Below are positions 1 through 5,781 of a DNA stretch of 5,781 bases, one piece after another. The notes below the pieces were generated by a model. That model was not told the origin of the DNA, did no database searches, and saw only the letters and a list, made by a program, of their open reading frames with translations. Within the stretch, counting starts at the first letter, position 1; every line of letters begins with the position of its first letter. Source of the DNA: Desulfobacterales bacterium. GTDB lineage: Bacteria > Desulfobacterota > Desulfobacteria > Desulfobacterales > JAUCGF01. Where the stretch lies: positions 1 through 5,781 of the forward strand of contig JAOZRC010000376.1 in the NCBI GenBank assembly GCA_029940345.1, given 5' to 3'. The position numbers and the translations under genes were made by a program.

Positions 1-21
1 CCTTCGGTTCAGCACTCCTTT

Positions 22-50
22 AAAGTGTTAAGCGGAAAATGAAGGATGCC
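22..50 (+). repeat. Terminal copy of a dispersed inverted-repeat element
   Basis: This 29-base stretch starts AAAGTGT and ends AATGAAGGATGCC. By hand alignment it matches the segment at 5676-5704 at 25 of 29 positions and the reverse complement of 5459-5487 at 27 of 29. Its orientation equals the right-hand end of the 5459-5704 element, so the rest of this copy should lie to the left of the window. It lies 18 bases beyond the stop of the ychJ-like gene, so that gene's transcript would run into it. No transposase is visible. Confidence 0.75.
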
Positions 51-68
51 CAAAATTCCTAAAACATC

Positions 69-557
69 TTACTTGCCACAGCATTTTTTATACTTTTTGC
101 CGCTTCCGCAGGGACAAGGCTGATTGCGCCCGATTTTAGGTTCGGCCCGGGTATACTGTTTAACTTTTGGTGTTTGGCTGTCGTAAAAATACCACTGCCC
201 ATTGACTTTTTTAAAGGTGGATAATTCATGATGCCGGTCAGACCCCTTTTGGTCGGTATAATGGGCAACAAATTCAATTTGGCCTTCATCATCATCCAAA
301 CCGCCCTTTTGAATGTCGAGTATTTTTAATTCAGTCCAGTTGGCGGTGCGAAACCATTTTTTATAGGATGTTTCATCATCCGGCTTCCTTTTATCCGGAT
401 GAGTCGTTTTCAAGATATATGCTGTTTTTTTAAGGTAGTGGGAAGTATAGCGGGCGCGCAGCAGTTCTTCAGCCGTGCGGGCTTCGCGGACACCGTCTAA
501 CAAAGGTTGACAGCACTCCCCTGATGTGCGGTCGGAACCGCAAGGACATTGATTCAT
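69..557 (-). CDS. ychJ: YchJ-family protein with two SEC-C motifs
   Basis: This 162-residue protein matches the UPF0225/YchJ architecture and is close to the usual length of about 150-160 residues. An N-terminal SEC-C zinc-binding motif has cysteines 4, 6, 15 and 16 (CPCGS...CC). A central region at about 28-130 corresponds to the NTF2-like YchJ middle domain and includes the family-like stretches [13 protein letters not shown] and EFVAHY. A second SEC-C motif at the C-terminus has cysteines 148, 150, 159 and 160 in [14 protein letters not shown], like the zinc tail of SecA. No signal peptide or membrane segment is seen, so it should be cytoplasmic. The biochemical role of the family is not established; SEC-C motifs generally bind zinc and mediate protein contacts. 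The ATG is preceded by GGAGG with 10 bases of spacing, which fixes the start. It lies 106 bases downstream of the TPR gene and may be transcribed separately. All expected cysteines are present. Confidence 0.93.
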   Translation of the reverse strand: MNQCPCGSDRTSGECCQPLLDGVREARTAEELLRARYTSHYLKKTAYILKTTHPDKRKPDDETSYKKWFRTANWTELKILDIQKGGLDDDEGQIEFVAHYTDQKGSDRHHELSTFKKVNGQWYFYDSQTPKVKQYTRAEPKIGRNQPCPCGSGKKYKKCCGK

Positions 558-567
558 CGTTTTTATT

Positions 568-572
568 CCTCC
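568..572 (-). promoter_or_regulatory. Strong ribosome-binding site of the ychJ-like gene
   Basis: GGAGG on the minus strand lies 10 bases before the ATG at 557. It is the best Shine-Dalgarno match in the window. The gene starts with two closely spaced methionine-rich options and this site supports the annotated one. Confidence 0.7.
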
Positions 573-587
573 GGGTGATCACTTTAA

Positions 588-617
588 TCTATAATATGAC
601 GATAAACATTCAGGCAA
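588..617 (-). promoter_or_regulatory. Possible promoter of the ychJ-like gene
   Basis: In the AT-rich gap between the TPR gene and the ychJ-like gene, the minus strand carries TTGCCT (617-612). It is followed by TATTAT (596-591) at 15 bases, or by TATAGA (593-588) at 18 bases. Either pair is a partial sigma-70-like match. The position, about 30-60 bases before the start codon, is sensible, but AT-rich gaps give such matches by chance. Confidence 0.25.
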
Positions 618-663
618 TCAATTTTCGGTGTATTTATGTTTACCTATAATTTTGTGAAATGAA

Positions 664-2670
664 TTATTCGATTCCTCTTTTTTCGAGATAATGAATCGCA
701 TCGTAATTTCCTAAATCCGCCGCATGATGGAAGTCTTCCAGCGCTTTAGATGTTTCGCCGGCCAACAGGTATACTCTTGCACGGCCATATAGTCCCAGCC
801 CTTCAGAGAAACCCAACTCAAGCGCCTTATTTAATGCCATAACCGCTTCAATAAAGTCACCCATTTCACCATAAGATATTCCCTGATTAAACCAGATATC
901 ACTTCTTTGCGGACTGAGTGCGAGTGCTTTTTTAAAATGCCTGACGGCTGTCGGATCATTACCGTAAGTCGCGCAAATAAGCCCCTTATTTAGCCAATAG
1001 TCTGCATTTTTGACGTTTGAATTTGAACGGCGAGGTGCTTTGACAGGCTGAACCGGCAACTTCAGGGATGTCTGTTTCATTCTTGTTTGGGTTTGTTTAA
1101 TAGATGGCGACCCTCTTTTGGAAACCGGTTGCGTACTAAAGTAGGTTGCCAGGGTTTGAATATCCTTAACGCGCATTGAAGATGTGAAAACAGCTTCCCG
1201 ATCTTGAAAATCCGCCGTAATTTGAATGGCTCCCATTTTCTTGAGCGAAGGACTGACACCATAACTTTCCGGACGAAGATGGTTCATCCCCTCCAAATAG
1301 CCGTTGAGATCAACCGTCACATTCATCAGGGGCGTCTGGCCGACAGGTTGTTTTTTAAGTGTATTGGCAAGTTGTATTAATTGTTTCAGGCGGTTATCAT
1401 TGGGAGCGATAATCAGATAGTTGTCAACCGTTGTTATCCGCATTCGATATTCCATCAAGGCGACGCTGGTATTTGTACTCAAGACAGGCCATTGCCCCTT
1501 GACGCCAACGACCTTATGACCGCTAACGGTGCTATCAAGTATACGCCTGCATATCGGCTTCTTCCGACCCACATTTTGGGTATCCGCTATCTGGTCCAGA
1601 TTACGACTGTATTCTAATAGCCAGGGTAAATAAACCGTTTCCGTAAAATTTTCAGCTTTTTGCTGGTCGTTAAGCACACTGATCATTTCAAAAAGTATTC
1701 GATTGCGGTTGTAAGAGATGCCTCCGGCCGTTTCCCCGGTGAAGTACGGGCTGATTTTCAAAATATTTTTAAAACCCACGCCCGATTTTGCATAAACGCT
1801 GCCAAAACAGGCATCAAGAAGCTGAATCATTCCTTTTATATCAAAAGAGTGTGATTGGAAACGGATCTGTGATTCAGGCTGATAGCCTTTTAAGAAACTT
1901 TGATTGCCGCCCGAAGTAAACAGTCGGGCCATCTCGCTCCCGTCAATGGCGCGCAGTTTCAACGCGGTTTTAAATATCTGGTCGTCAAAATCGGTGTTCG
2001 CCGTGATATGTTCCAACTGTCGGGCTTTGCCAAGCATTTTTAACAACGTTAGACGTATTTCGGTCGGAGTGAGTATCATTTCGCTTGCGACCTGGTCACC
2101 TGGTGACAACGGTATGTTGTTAATGAGCTGCTTGATTTGAGTATAGCGGCCGTCTAGCAAACGTTTTATTTCAATCTTAATTGAAATCAAAGCTTCCGCT
2201 TTCGATTGAGCGGCATGTGCTAACGCTGCAAACATCTCTTTATTCGCGGTGCTTTTCTGATGATCGGATGAAAGTGATATGATGTAATAATCCGTTCCCT
2301 TGATTGCATCATAAGAAGCTCGAAAGTTTTCATTTGGCTTTACAAAAGGGATGAGAAAAAAGATTTCCGGCTGAACTCTTGCAAAAGTAATACCGATGAT
2401 AATCGAACGTGAGGGATCAATCCAATCGGTTCCCTGGAGCAGACGTTTGATCATAGCTCCGGGAGAAGAAGATGGTGCGGTTTGGGCGGACGCCCCGACC
2501 ACGGATTGATTCATGATCTTAATAATTTTATCCGGATGGTTGATTTTGACAAACGCATCCGGTTTCTGACTGAAACTTGCTTGAAGCAAAAGGGGCGTAT
2601 GGAATATGAAAATAGTGATTCCCGTTATAAATAAAACGCGTCTGATAAAGCGGAAGGGTTCAGATTTCAT
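664..2670 (-). CDS. Exported TPR-repeat protein of unknown function
   Basis: I do not recognise the bulk of this 668-residue protein. The N-terminus is a signal peptide or anchor: basic MKSEPFRFIRR, a hydrophobic stretch at about 12-30, then a possible cleavage near 31-34 (LLLQASFS). The product is therefore probably periplasmic or membrane-tethered. Residues 35-510 form a large mixed domain beginning AFVKINHPDKIIKIMN, which loosely recalls DUF3352-type exported proteins; that resemblance is weak. A basic Ser/Pro/Lys/Gln-rich linker spans about 511-555. Three consecutive 34-residue tetratricopeptide repeats follow at about 557-590, 591-624 and 625-658, with the typical W/Y-G-A-ALxLxP pattern, pointing to protein-protein binding. 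No catalytic motif is visible. The start is supported by AAGG eight bases before the ATG. It follows the deacetylase by 84 bases on the same strand with no terminator, so co-transcription is likely and an envelope role is plausible. Confidence 0.85.
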   Translation of the reverse strand: MKSEPFRFIRRVLFITGITIFIFHTPLLLQASFSQKPDAFVKINHPDKIIKIMNQSVVGASAQTAPSSSPGAMIKRLLQGTDWIDPSRSIIIGITFARVQPEIFFLIPFVKPNENFRASYDAIKGTDYYIISLSSDHQKSTANKEMFAALAHAAQSKAEALISIKIEIKRLLDGRYTQIKQLINNIPLSPGDQVASEMILTPTEIRLTLLKMLGKARQLEHITANTDFDDQIFKTALKLRAIDGSEMARLFTSGGNQSFLKGYQPESQIRFQSHSFDIKGMIQLLDACFGSVYAKSGVGFKNILKISPYFTGETAGGISYNRNRILFEMISVLNDQQKAENFTETVYLPWLLEYSRNLDQIADTQNVGRKKPICRRILDSTVSGHKVVGVKGQWPVLSTNTSVALMEYRMRITTVDNYLIIAPNDNRLKQLIQLANTLKKQPVGQTPLMNVTVDLNGYLEGMNHLRPESYGVSPSLKKMGAIQITADFQDREAVFTSSMRVKDIQTLATYFSTQPVSKRGSPSIKQTQTRMKQTSLKLPVQPVKAPRRSNSNVKNADYWLNKGLICATYGNDPTAVRHFKKALALSPQRSDIWFNQGISYGEMGDFIEAVMALNKALELGFSEGLGLYGRARVYLLAGETSKALEDFHHAADLGNYDAIHYLEKRGIE

Positions 2671-2754
2671 AAGAGCGACCTTATAAGTTTGAAGAAAAAA
2701 ATGGAGTCAGAGGAAAGCCTTCCCAATTTCATAAAATCATATCAATCACGGTTA

Positions 2755-3552
2755 TCAACGATCGGTTTTAGCGGTTTTCAGAACTTCGGAAATGTATGTC
2801 AATTTGATTTGGGAAGGATTGAGATCACTGGCAAAACGGGCAATCGCCTTGGCTGTCCAGGGAAACGGGTGGCCAATGCCTATGGCATAACCATATTTTA
2901 AAGCACGTCTTTTTAATTGGTTTAACCTGGCCAAAATTGCAGATTGCAAGGTTGAATTATCCAAAAAAGTATGGCGTGGCAATGTGGTCATATGCATAGC
3001 CAGCGCAGTTTTATAAGCTACCGAACGTCCTGAAGTGCGGCTATCGATAAAAAAGAGGTCGTTGGATCGCACCACTTCGAGCGCCGGTCTGATTTTATCC
3101 GAATTTTCGGTGAACCTTGATCCCATGTGATTATTGACGCCAATAACAAACGGTGTTGAACGAATATTTTGATCCATTATATGTTGTATCTGTTCCTGCC
3201 CATCACGCGTGTAAATTGCGCCCGGACCGGGGTTATGATTCTTTAAATTATATGGCTCCATTGGCTGATGAAGCATTATTTCGTGGCCTTGTTCATGAAT
3301 GGCCAAGGCCAATTCACAGGAATAGGTAAGCTGGGGTAAAATTGAAAAAGTAAGCGGCGTCCCAATCTTTAAAAATTGCCAGGCGCGTTTTCGGCTGTAT
3401 CCGATATCATCTATAATGATCGCTATGCCAGGGATTCGTTTAGTCTTTGCCCAAGGAATGGCGGCATCGGCATTTCTACTAAATCGCCCTGACACCGAAA
3501 AATTTCCAGCCAGAAATGCTGCACTTTTAATAATGAAGGCTCTTCGATCCAT
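2755..3552 (-). CDS. Divergent polysaccharide deacetylase (YibQ/DUF610 family), Tat-like signal
   Basis: This 265-residue protein belongs to the divergent polysaccharide deacetylase family (PF04748, YibQ-like), a NodB-related TIM-barrel fold. The family landmarks occur in order: IAIIIDDIGY with the paired Asp at 48-49, LHQPMEP with His95, GVNNHMGS at about 138-145, FFIDSRTS with Asp170, FLDN at about 196-199, and IGIGHPFP with His228. The metal-binding and catalytic positions therefore look intact. The N-terminus MDRRAFIIKSAAFLAG resembles a twin-arginine (Tat) signal, RRxFxxK followed by a hydrophobic run, so export of a folded, metal-loaded enzyme is likely. The substrate is not shown; an envelope glycan is the usual guess, and activity has not been demonstrated for most members. 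The start is ambiguous. ATG at 3552 gives the cleanest Tat signal, with GGGGA 11 bases upstream. An in-frame TTG at 3570 has AAGG at 8 bases and would add six residues (271 total). It is followed by the TPR gene, its likely operon partner. Confidence 0.9.
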   Translation of the reverse strand: MDRRAFIIKSAAFLAGNFSVSGRFSRNADAAIPWAKTKRIPGIAIIIDDIGYSRKRAWQFLKIGTPLTFSILPQLTYSCELALAIHEQGHEIMLHQPMEPYNLKNHNPGPGAIYTRDGQEQIQHIMDQNIRSTPFVIGVNNHMGSRFTENSDKIRPALEVVRSNDLFFIDSRTSGRSVAYKTALAMHMTTLPRHTFLDNSTLQSAILARLNQLKRRALKYGYAIGIGHPFPWTAKAIARFASDLNPSQIKLTYISEVLKTAKTDR

Positions 3553-3622
3553 GAATATCAATATCCCCAAAAATGTTACCTTACATCGGGCAATCTACAA
3601 ATAGTTCTGCTGAAAAGCAAGC

Positions 3623-3645
3623 AAAAAAAGGATAACCCAATTATC
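3623..3645 (-). terminator. Weak hairpin plus T-tract, displaced from the amidohydrolase
   Basis: On the minus strand a 5-base stem GATAA/TTATC with loop TTGGG (3645-3631) is followed by C and seven T (3629-3623). The stem has only one G:C pair, so termination would be weak. Removing the palindromic element at 3657-3822 places this structure 10 bases after the amidohydrolase stop codon, a normal terminator position. That is the main argument for it. Confidence 0.28.
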
Positions 3646-3656
3646 AATCAGTCCTT

Positions 3657-3822
3657 TAAGAGCCTGTTTGAAAAGTCTTAAATCGGCTGCAAAAGCGTGA
3701 GAGCGGTTCTGATTTCCGCAAATTTAATGGCAATAGGCCGGCTATTCCCTTAAAATTTGCGAAAATCAGCCCTCGCTCTCACACTTTTTCGCTTCGATCA
3801 CGACTTTCCAAACAGGCTCTTA
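3657..3822. mobile_element. MITE-like palindromic element with TA target duplication
   Basis: This 166-base element is an imperfect inverted repeat over its whole length. The outer 14 bases, TAAGAGCCTGTTTG, are identical at both ends, and the arms stay alignable to a GCCGGC centre near 3737-3742. Matched blocks include GTGAGAGCG, TGATTT-CGCAAATTT and AATAG. It has no coding capacity. The terminal TA at each end fits a TA target-site duplication of the IS630/Tc1-mariner type, so a transposase elsewhere in the genome probably mobilised it. The right end lies in the stop codon of the amidohydrolase. The element separates that gene from the deacetylase and, as a long hairpin in RNA, could affect read-through or message stability; that effect is inference. 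Confidence 0.85.
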
Positions 3823-5010
3823 GAGATGTTTTTGCAAATCGGTAAAAGCTCCCAACTTACCGCCATTCGGTAATAGTTCTTCCGGCGCTCCTTTAAATAT
3901 GATAAGTGTTGCACTCATTCCCTTGGTTATTTGCCCTTGCCCTTGAATAGCTAACAGCCTGGCACCGTTGAAAGTGGCGCATCTTACCGCTTCTGGCAGT
4001 GTAAAGCCGGCGCTGATCAATATTTTCAGCTCTTCAGAAACGGCTGAACCGTGATGAACGCCGAGGCTTCCTGAGTCTGTACCGAGAGCGATGACAACAC
4101 CCAATCGTTTAGCAGTTGCGATCTGCTCAAGTTGGTGATCTAAATTCCGACAGGCCATAACCGCTTGGGCGCTGCCGGGTTTCAAATGTTCGGCATACGC
4201 TTTCATGGTGACCGCCGTAGGCACCCAGACTGTGTCTGTGTCAGCCATTCTTTTGAGATTGTCCGTTCCCATGAAAAATCCGTGTTCGACAGAATCGCAG
4301 CCAGCTTGGATGGCTAATTTTACCGGTTCTTTGCCATTACAATGGACCATCACCTTCAGATTCTTTTTGTGGGCTGCGCTTATCGCTTCCGTTAAATCTT
4401 CCAATGTGAACTGGGGCGGTGTCTCAGTTCCGAACTGAGCAAGACTGTTTAATCCGGATTGAACAATTTTCACATGATCGGCTGTTGTCTTTTGATTTTT
4501 TATAGCATCAGCAAGCGTTTGTTTGTTAACAGGCGGTCTTCCGATCAGTTTGCCGTAGCGCCCTGATTTACGCCAAGCTTTTCCGGCCGCTCTGATTTGC
4601 ACAAGTGAACGATTATCATCCAAACATTCATTTTTATATCGTAGCGCATATCCTCCATAGTCGCCGCCATCCCGAACCGCCCTGACACCGTAAGCATAAA
4701 GCTGTTTCAGATGGTTGGCAATAACCGGCTTCAAAAAATTGTAATCCGCGTTTAACTGGCGCTTCCGAATCCCCGGATCATTCTCACCAGACATGAATAA
4801 ATGAACATGCGTATCCACGAGTCCGGGCAGCATCGTGTAGTCTGACAAATCGACTATTCCGGGCTTATTAACAAGGTCTCCTTGGACTTCTTCAACGGAA
4901 CGGATTACGCCCTTTTCTATCTCTACCGCCATATTTTGTTGAACAGGCCGGCCGGTTCCGTCAATGAGCCAGCCGGCGTGAATAAATCGGGATTCAGTCA
5001 TCGTTGTCAT
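3820..5010 (-). CDS. Metal-dependent amidohydrolase (imidazolonepropionase/prolidase-like)
   Basis: This 396-residue protein is a typical full-length amidohydrolase-superfamily enzyme with a composite beta-sandwich and TIM barrel. The metal ligands are visible in order: DTHVH with His68 and His70, Lys181 in DHVKIVQSG (a candidate carbamylated bridging lysine), His223 in VMVHCNG, His243 in SVEHG, and Asp312 in ALGTDSGS. This set matches the Xaa-Pro dipeptidase/imidazolonepropionase-like group, which hydrolyses cyclic amides or C-terminal dipeptides; the substrate cannot be read from the sequence. There is no signal peptide, so it should be cytoplasmic. The usual closing GxxADLVV motif is altered to GMSATLIIF at about 364-372. 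The ATG at 5010 overlaps the TGA of an upstream open stretch as ATGA, which supports this start by translational coupling; a second ATG three codons in is the alternative. The TAA stop is shared with the MITE end, and the encoded C-terminus ...DLQKHL appears undisturbed. Confidence 0.92.
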   Translation of the reverse strand: MTTMTESRFIHAGWLIDGTGRPVQQNMAVEIEKGVIRSVEEVQGDLVNKPGIVDLSDYTMLPGLVDTHVHLFMSGENDPGIRKRQLNADYNFLKPVIANHLKQLYAYGVRAVRDGGDYGGYALRYKNECLDDNRSLVQIRAAGKAWRKSGRYGKLIGRPPVNKQTLADAIKNQKTTADHVKIVQSGLNSLAQFGTETPPQFTLEDLTEAISAAHKKNLKVMVHCNGKEPVKLAIQAGCDSVEHGFFMGTDNLKRMADTDTVWVPTAVTMKAYAEHLKPGSAQAVMACRNLDHQLEQIATAKRLGVVIALGTDSGSLGVHHGSAVSEELKILISAGFTLPEAVRCATFNGARLLAIQGQGQITKGMSATLIIFKGAPEELLPNGGKLGAFTDLQKHL

Positions 5011-5156
5011 ACCGCCAAATCAAATGGAAGGTCACTGATATCTCTTAAACGTTTTCCGGACACCCAAATAGCCAGCATATCTAAAACAGCCGGGTTACCC
5101 TGTTCCGCTGCCGCAATTTGTAATTCGGGCAGTGCGAAAGTGCAAATTATCGACAT
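5007..5156 (-). pseudogene. Possible C-terminal remnant of a lost gene upstream of the amidohydrolase
   Basis: In the frame one base off the nuclease fragment, an open stretch reads ...LPELQIAAAEQGNPAVLDML and continues through SGKRLRDISDLPFDLAV to a TGA that overlaps the amidohydrolase ATG (ATGA). From the internal ATG at 5156 it would encode 49 residues. The composition is protein-like and the ATGA overlap is typical of a real operon neighbour, so I infer the tail of a former upstream gene whose 5' part was replaced by nuclease DNA. I do not recognise the family. The alternative is a frameshifted end of the nuclease gene itself, but the residues do not resemble the usual continuation of that family. 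Confidence 0.4.
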
Positions 5157-5463
5157 GCTTTTCATACAGCCGGCGTTCTTTTTCCGACAGTTTCATAATA
5201 TCCAAAACGGCCTTGGCTTTGCCAAGCCCTCTGGCTTTGAACTCATCTTTGATCTCCCCTTTTTTGAAAAAATAAATCCATTCATCCAGCGTATCACGGG
5301 CAATATCATCAAATTGATTTATTTTGATCAAATAGTATTCGGGGTAAATATCCGCTATTCGCTCTGTTTTATAAATCTGCTTTTGCTTCGGATTCAACCT
5401 GAGCATGTCGTTATGGTGCAATCCGCGGAATACGGTTTGTCCTTTATAAACATAATCCGGCAT
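5095..5463 (-). pseudogene. Truncated Rpn/PD-(D/E)XK nuclease family transposase
   Basis: The 122-residue reading frame resembles the C-terminal half of the Rpn (PD-(D/E)XK nuclease family transposase) group. Visible segments are GQTVFRGLHHNDMLRLNP (9-26), the strongly family-like IYPEYYLIKINQFDDIARDT (39-58), LDEWIYFFKKGEIKDEFKAR (59-78) and MKLSEKERRLYEKHVDNLHF. The N-terminal nuclease core of about 150 residues, with the catalytic acidic residues and lysine, is missing. The frame begins exactly at the terminus of the 5459-5704 repeat, whose sequence supplies the ATG; an in-frame TGA lies two codons upstream. The 3' end is also abnormal: after DNLHF the family's usual continuation is replaced by a short non-homologous tail and a stop at 5095. 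It is therefore broken at both ends and unlikely to be active. Confidence 0.75.
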
Positions 5464-5525
5464 CCTTCATTTTCCGGTTTACACTTTCCTGAAACTACAA
5501 GGATTTGGTTTAATAAGGATTATGA

Positions 5526-5565
5526 GGCATCCTTCATAAGACAGCTAAAGTAGTTAACACTTTTT
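5526..5565 (+). repeat. Diverged third copy of the element terminus
   Basis: GGCATCCTTCAT (5526-5537) is identical to the first 12 bases of the terminus at 5459. After a spacer about nine bases longer, GTTAACACTTTTT (5553-5565) matches its inner part. It has the same orientation as the 5459 copy, 67 bases away, so the element may be two nested or tandem insertions (5459-5704 and 5526-5704). Confidence 0.5.
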
Positions 5566-5588
5566 CGATCTGTTCAGCCACAAAATTT

Positions 5589-5671
5589 TGTAGGGTGGGC
5601 AGAGTGTAACGGAACCCACCATTTATGGCAATTCGGTGCGGTGGGTTCCGTTATCCTCTGCCCACCCTACA
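5589..5671. repeat. Long hairpin repeat, TGTAGGGTGGGC family
   Basis: The arms at 5589-5620 and 5640-5671 are 32 bases each and complementary at 30 positions, around a 19-base loop. The sequence TGTAGGGTGGGCA...CCCACC belongs to a dispersed palindromic repeat type seen in many bacterial genomes (from memory, not searched). It lies wholly inside the 5459-5704 element. In RNA it would form a very stable stem-loop; without a following T-tract on either strand it is not a standard terminator. Confidence 0.85.
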
Positions 5672-5764
5672 TTAAAAAGTGTAAACCGACAAATGAAGGA
5701 TGCCGATTAAGACCGTGATTATCGTTTAGGGCTACCAACATAAGCTGGGACACTAAATGTAGTC

Positions 5765-5781
5765 GTAGGTTGGATTGAGGA
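5765..5781 (+). repeat. Start of another dispersed repeat, cut by the window edge
   Basis: GTAGGTTGGATTGAGGA closely resembles the opening arm of the common GTAGGTTGGGTTGAG-type palindromic repeats. Only one arm is in the window, so the hairpin cannot be confirmed. The bases from 5705 to here show no gene. Confidence 0.35.

Larger units (their letters stand above)
5459..5704. mobile_element. 246-base non-coding element with 29-base inverted termini
   Basis: The left end at 5459-5487 (GGCATCCTTCATTTTCC... to ACACTTT) and the reverse complement of the right end at 5676-5704 agree at 27 of 29 positions. The interior holds a diverged extra terminus near 5526 and a strong hairpin at 5589-5671. 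No gene is supported inside it. The left end abuts the truncated nuclease gene. I see no clear target duplication: flanks are TAATCC on the left and GATTA on the right, which is inverted rather than direct. Together with the 77 bases to its right, it accounts for the gene-free right end of the window. Confidence 0.7.

Noticed and set aside
1381..2140. Several plus-strand open frames of 60-80 codons opposite the TPR gene
   Set aside because: They are antisense shadows of a long intact minus-strand gene and show no domain.
2689..2901. Plus-strand 70-codon frame over the deacetylase 3' end
   Set aside because: It overlaps conserved deacetylase codons, including the GHPFP region, on the opposite strand, and has no ribosome site that I can see.
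3657..3822. CRISPR repeat or tRNA-like fold in the palindrome
   Set aside because: There is a single inverted pair with no direct repeats and spacers, and no tRNA arm signature; a TA-flanked MITE explains all of it.
5140..5160. Programmed frameshift joining the nuclease frame to the following frame
   Set aside because: No slippery heptamer or stimulatory structure is visible at the junction, and the nuclease is already 5'-truncated, so a degraded chimera is simpler.
4882..5553. A 223-residue plus-strand open frame spanning the 5' part of the amidohydrolase, the nuclease remnant and part of the repeat
   Set aside because: It runs antisense across two recognisable minus-strand coding segments and into repeat DNA, has no recognisable motif, and its composition looks like a translated complement of coding sequence.
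5558..5570. Shared ACACTTTTTCG between the MITE at 3781 and the element near 5558
   Set aside because: The match is short and AT-rich and does not extend into the flanks; chance similarity is enough.

Overview
The window reads as a piece of a mid- to low-GC, repeat-rich Gram-negative genome. A sulfate-reducer-like Desulfobacterota (old Deltaproteobacteria) is my best guess. That guess rests on the gene mix (YchJ-like SEC-C protein, YibQ-type deacetylase, Rpn-type PD-(D/E)XK transposase remnant) and on the style of the small inverted-repeat elements. It is inference, not a database result.

Every credible gene lies on the minus strand, so transcription runs from high to low coordinates. In transcriptional order these are: a doubly truncated remnant of an Rpn/PD-(D/E)XK nuclease-transposase (5463-5095); an out-of-frame open stretch (5156-5007) that may be the tail of a lost gene; a metal-dependent amidohydrolase (5010-3820); a MITE-like palindromic element (3822-3657); a divergent polysaccharide deacetylase with a Tat-like signal (3552-2755); a large exported protein of unknown function with three C-terminal TPRs (2670-664); and a YchJ-family protein with two SEC-C zinc-binding motifs (557-69). 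The deacetylase and TPR protein are 84 bases apart and probably co-transcribed; both look exported and may act in the envelope. ychJ has its own strong ribosome-binding site and a weak candidate promoter. No pathway links all the genes.

The two edges are built from repeats. A 29-base terminus ending GGATGCC occurs at 22-50 and 5676-5704 and, inverted, at 5459-5487, with a diverged half-copy near 5526. The 5459-5704 interval is a 246-base element with these inverted termini, and it contains a near-perfect 83-base TGTAGGGTGGGC hairpin (5589-5671). The last 17 bases of the window resemble the start of another dispersed repeat.

I see no new multi-gene system. The most informative observations are two insertion or truncation scars. 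The MITE sits at the TA of the amidohydrolase stop codon and regenerates TAA exactly. The terminus of the 246-base element cuts off the nuclease gene and supplies the ATG of the surviving fragment.
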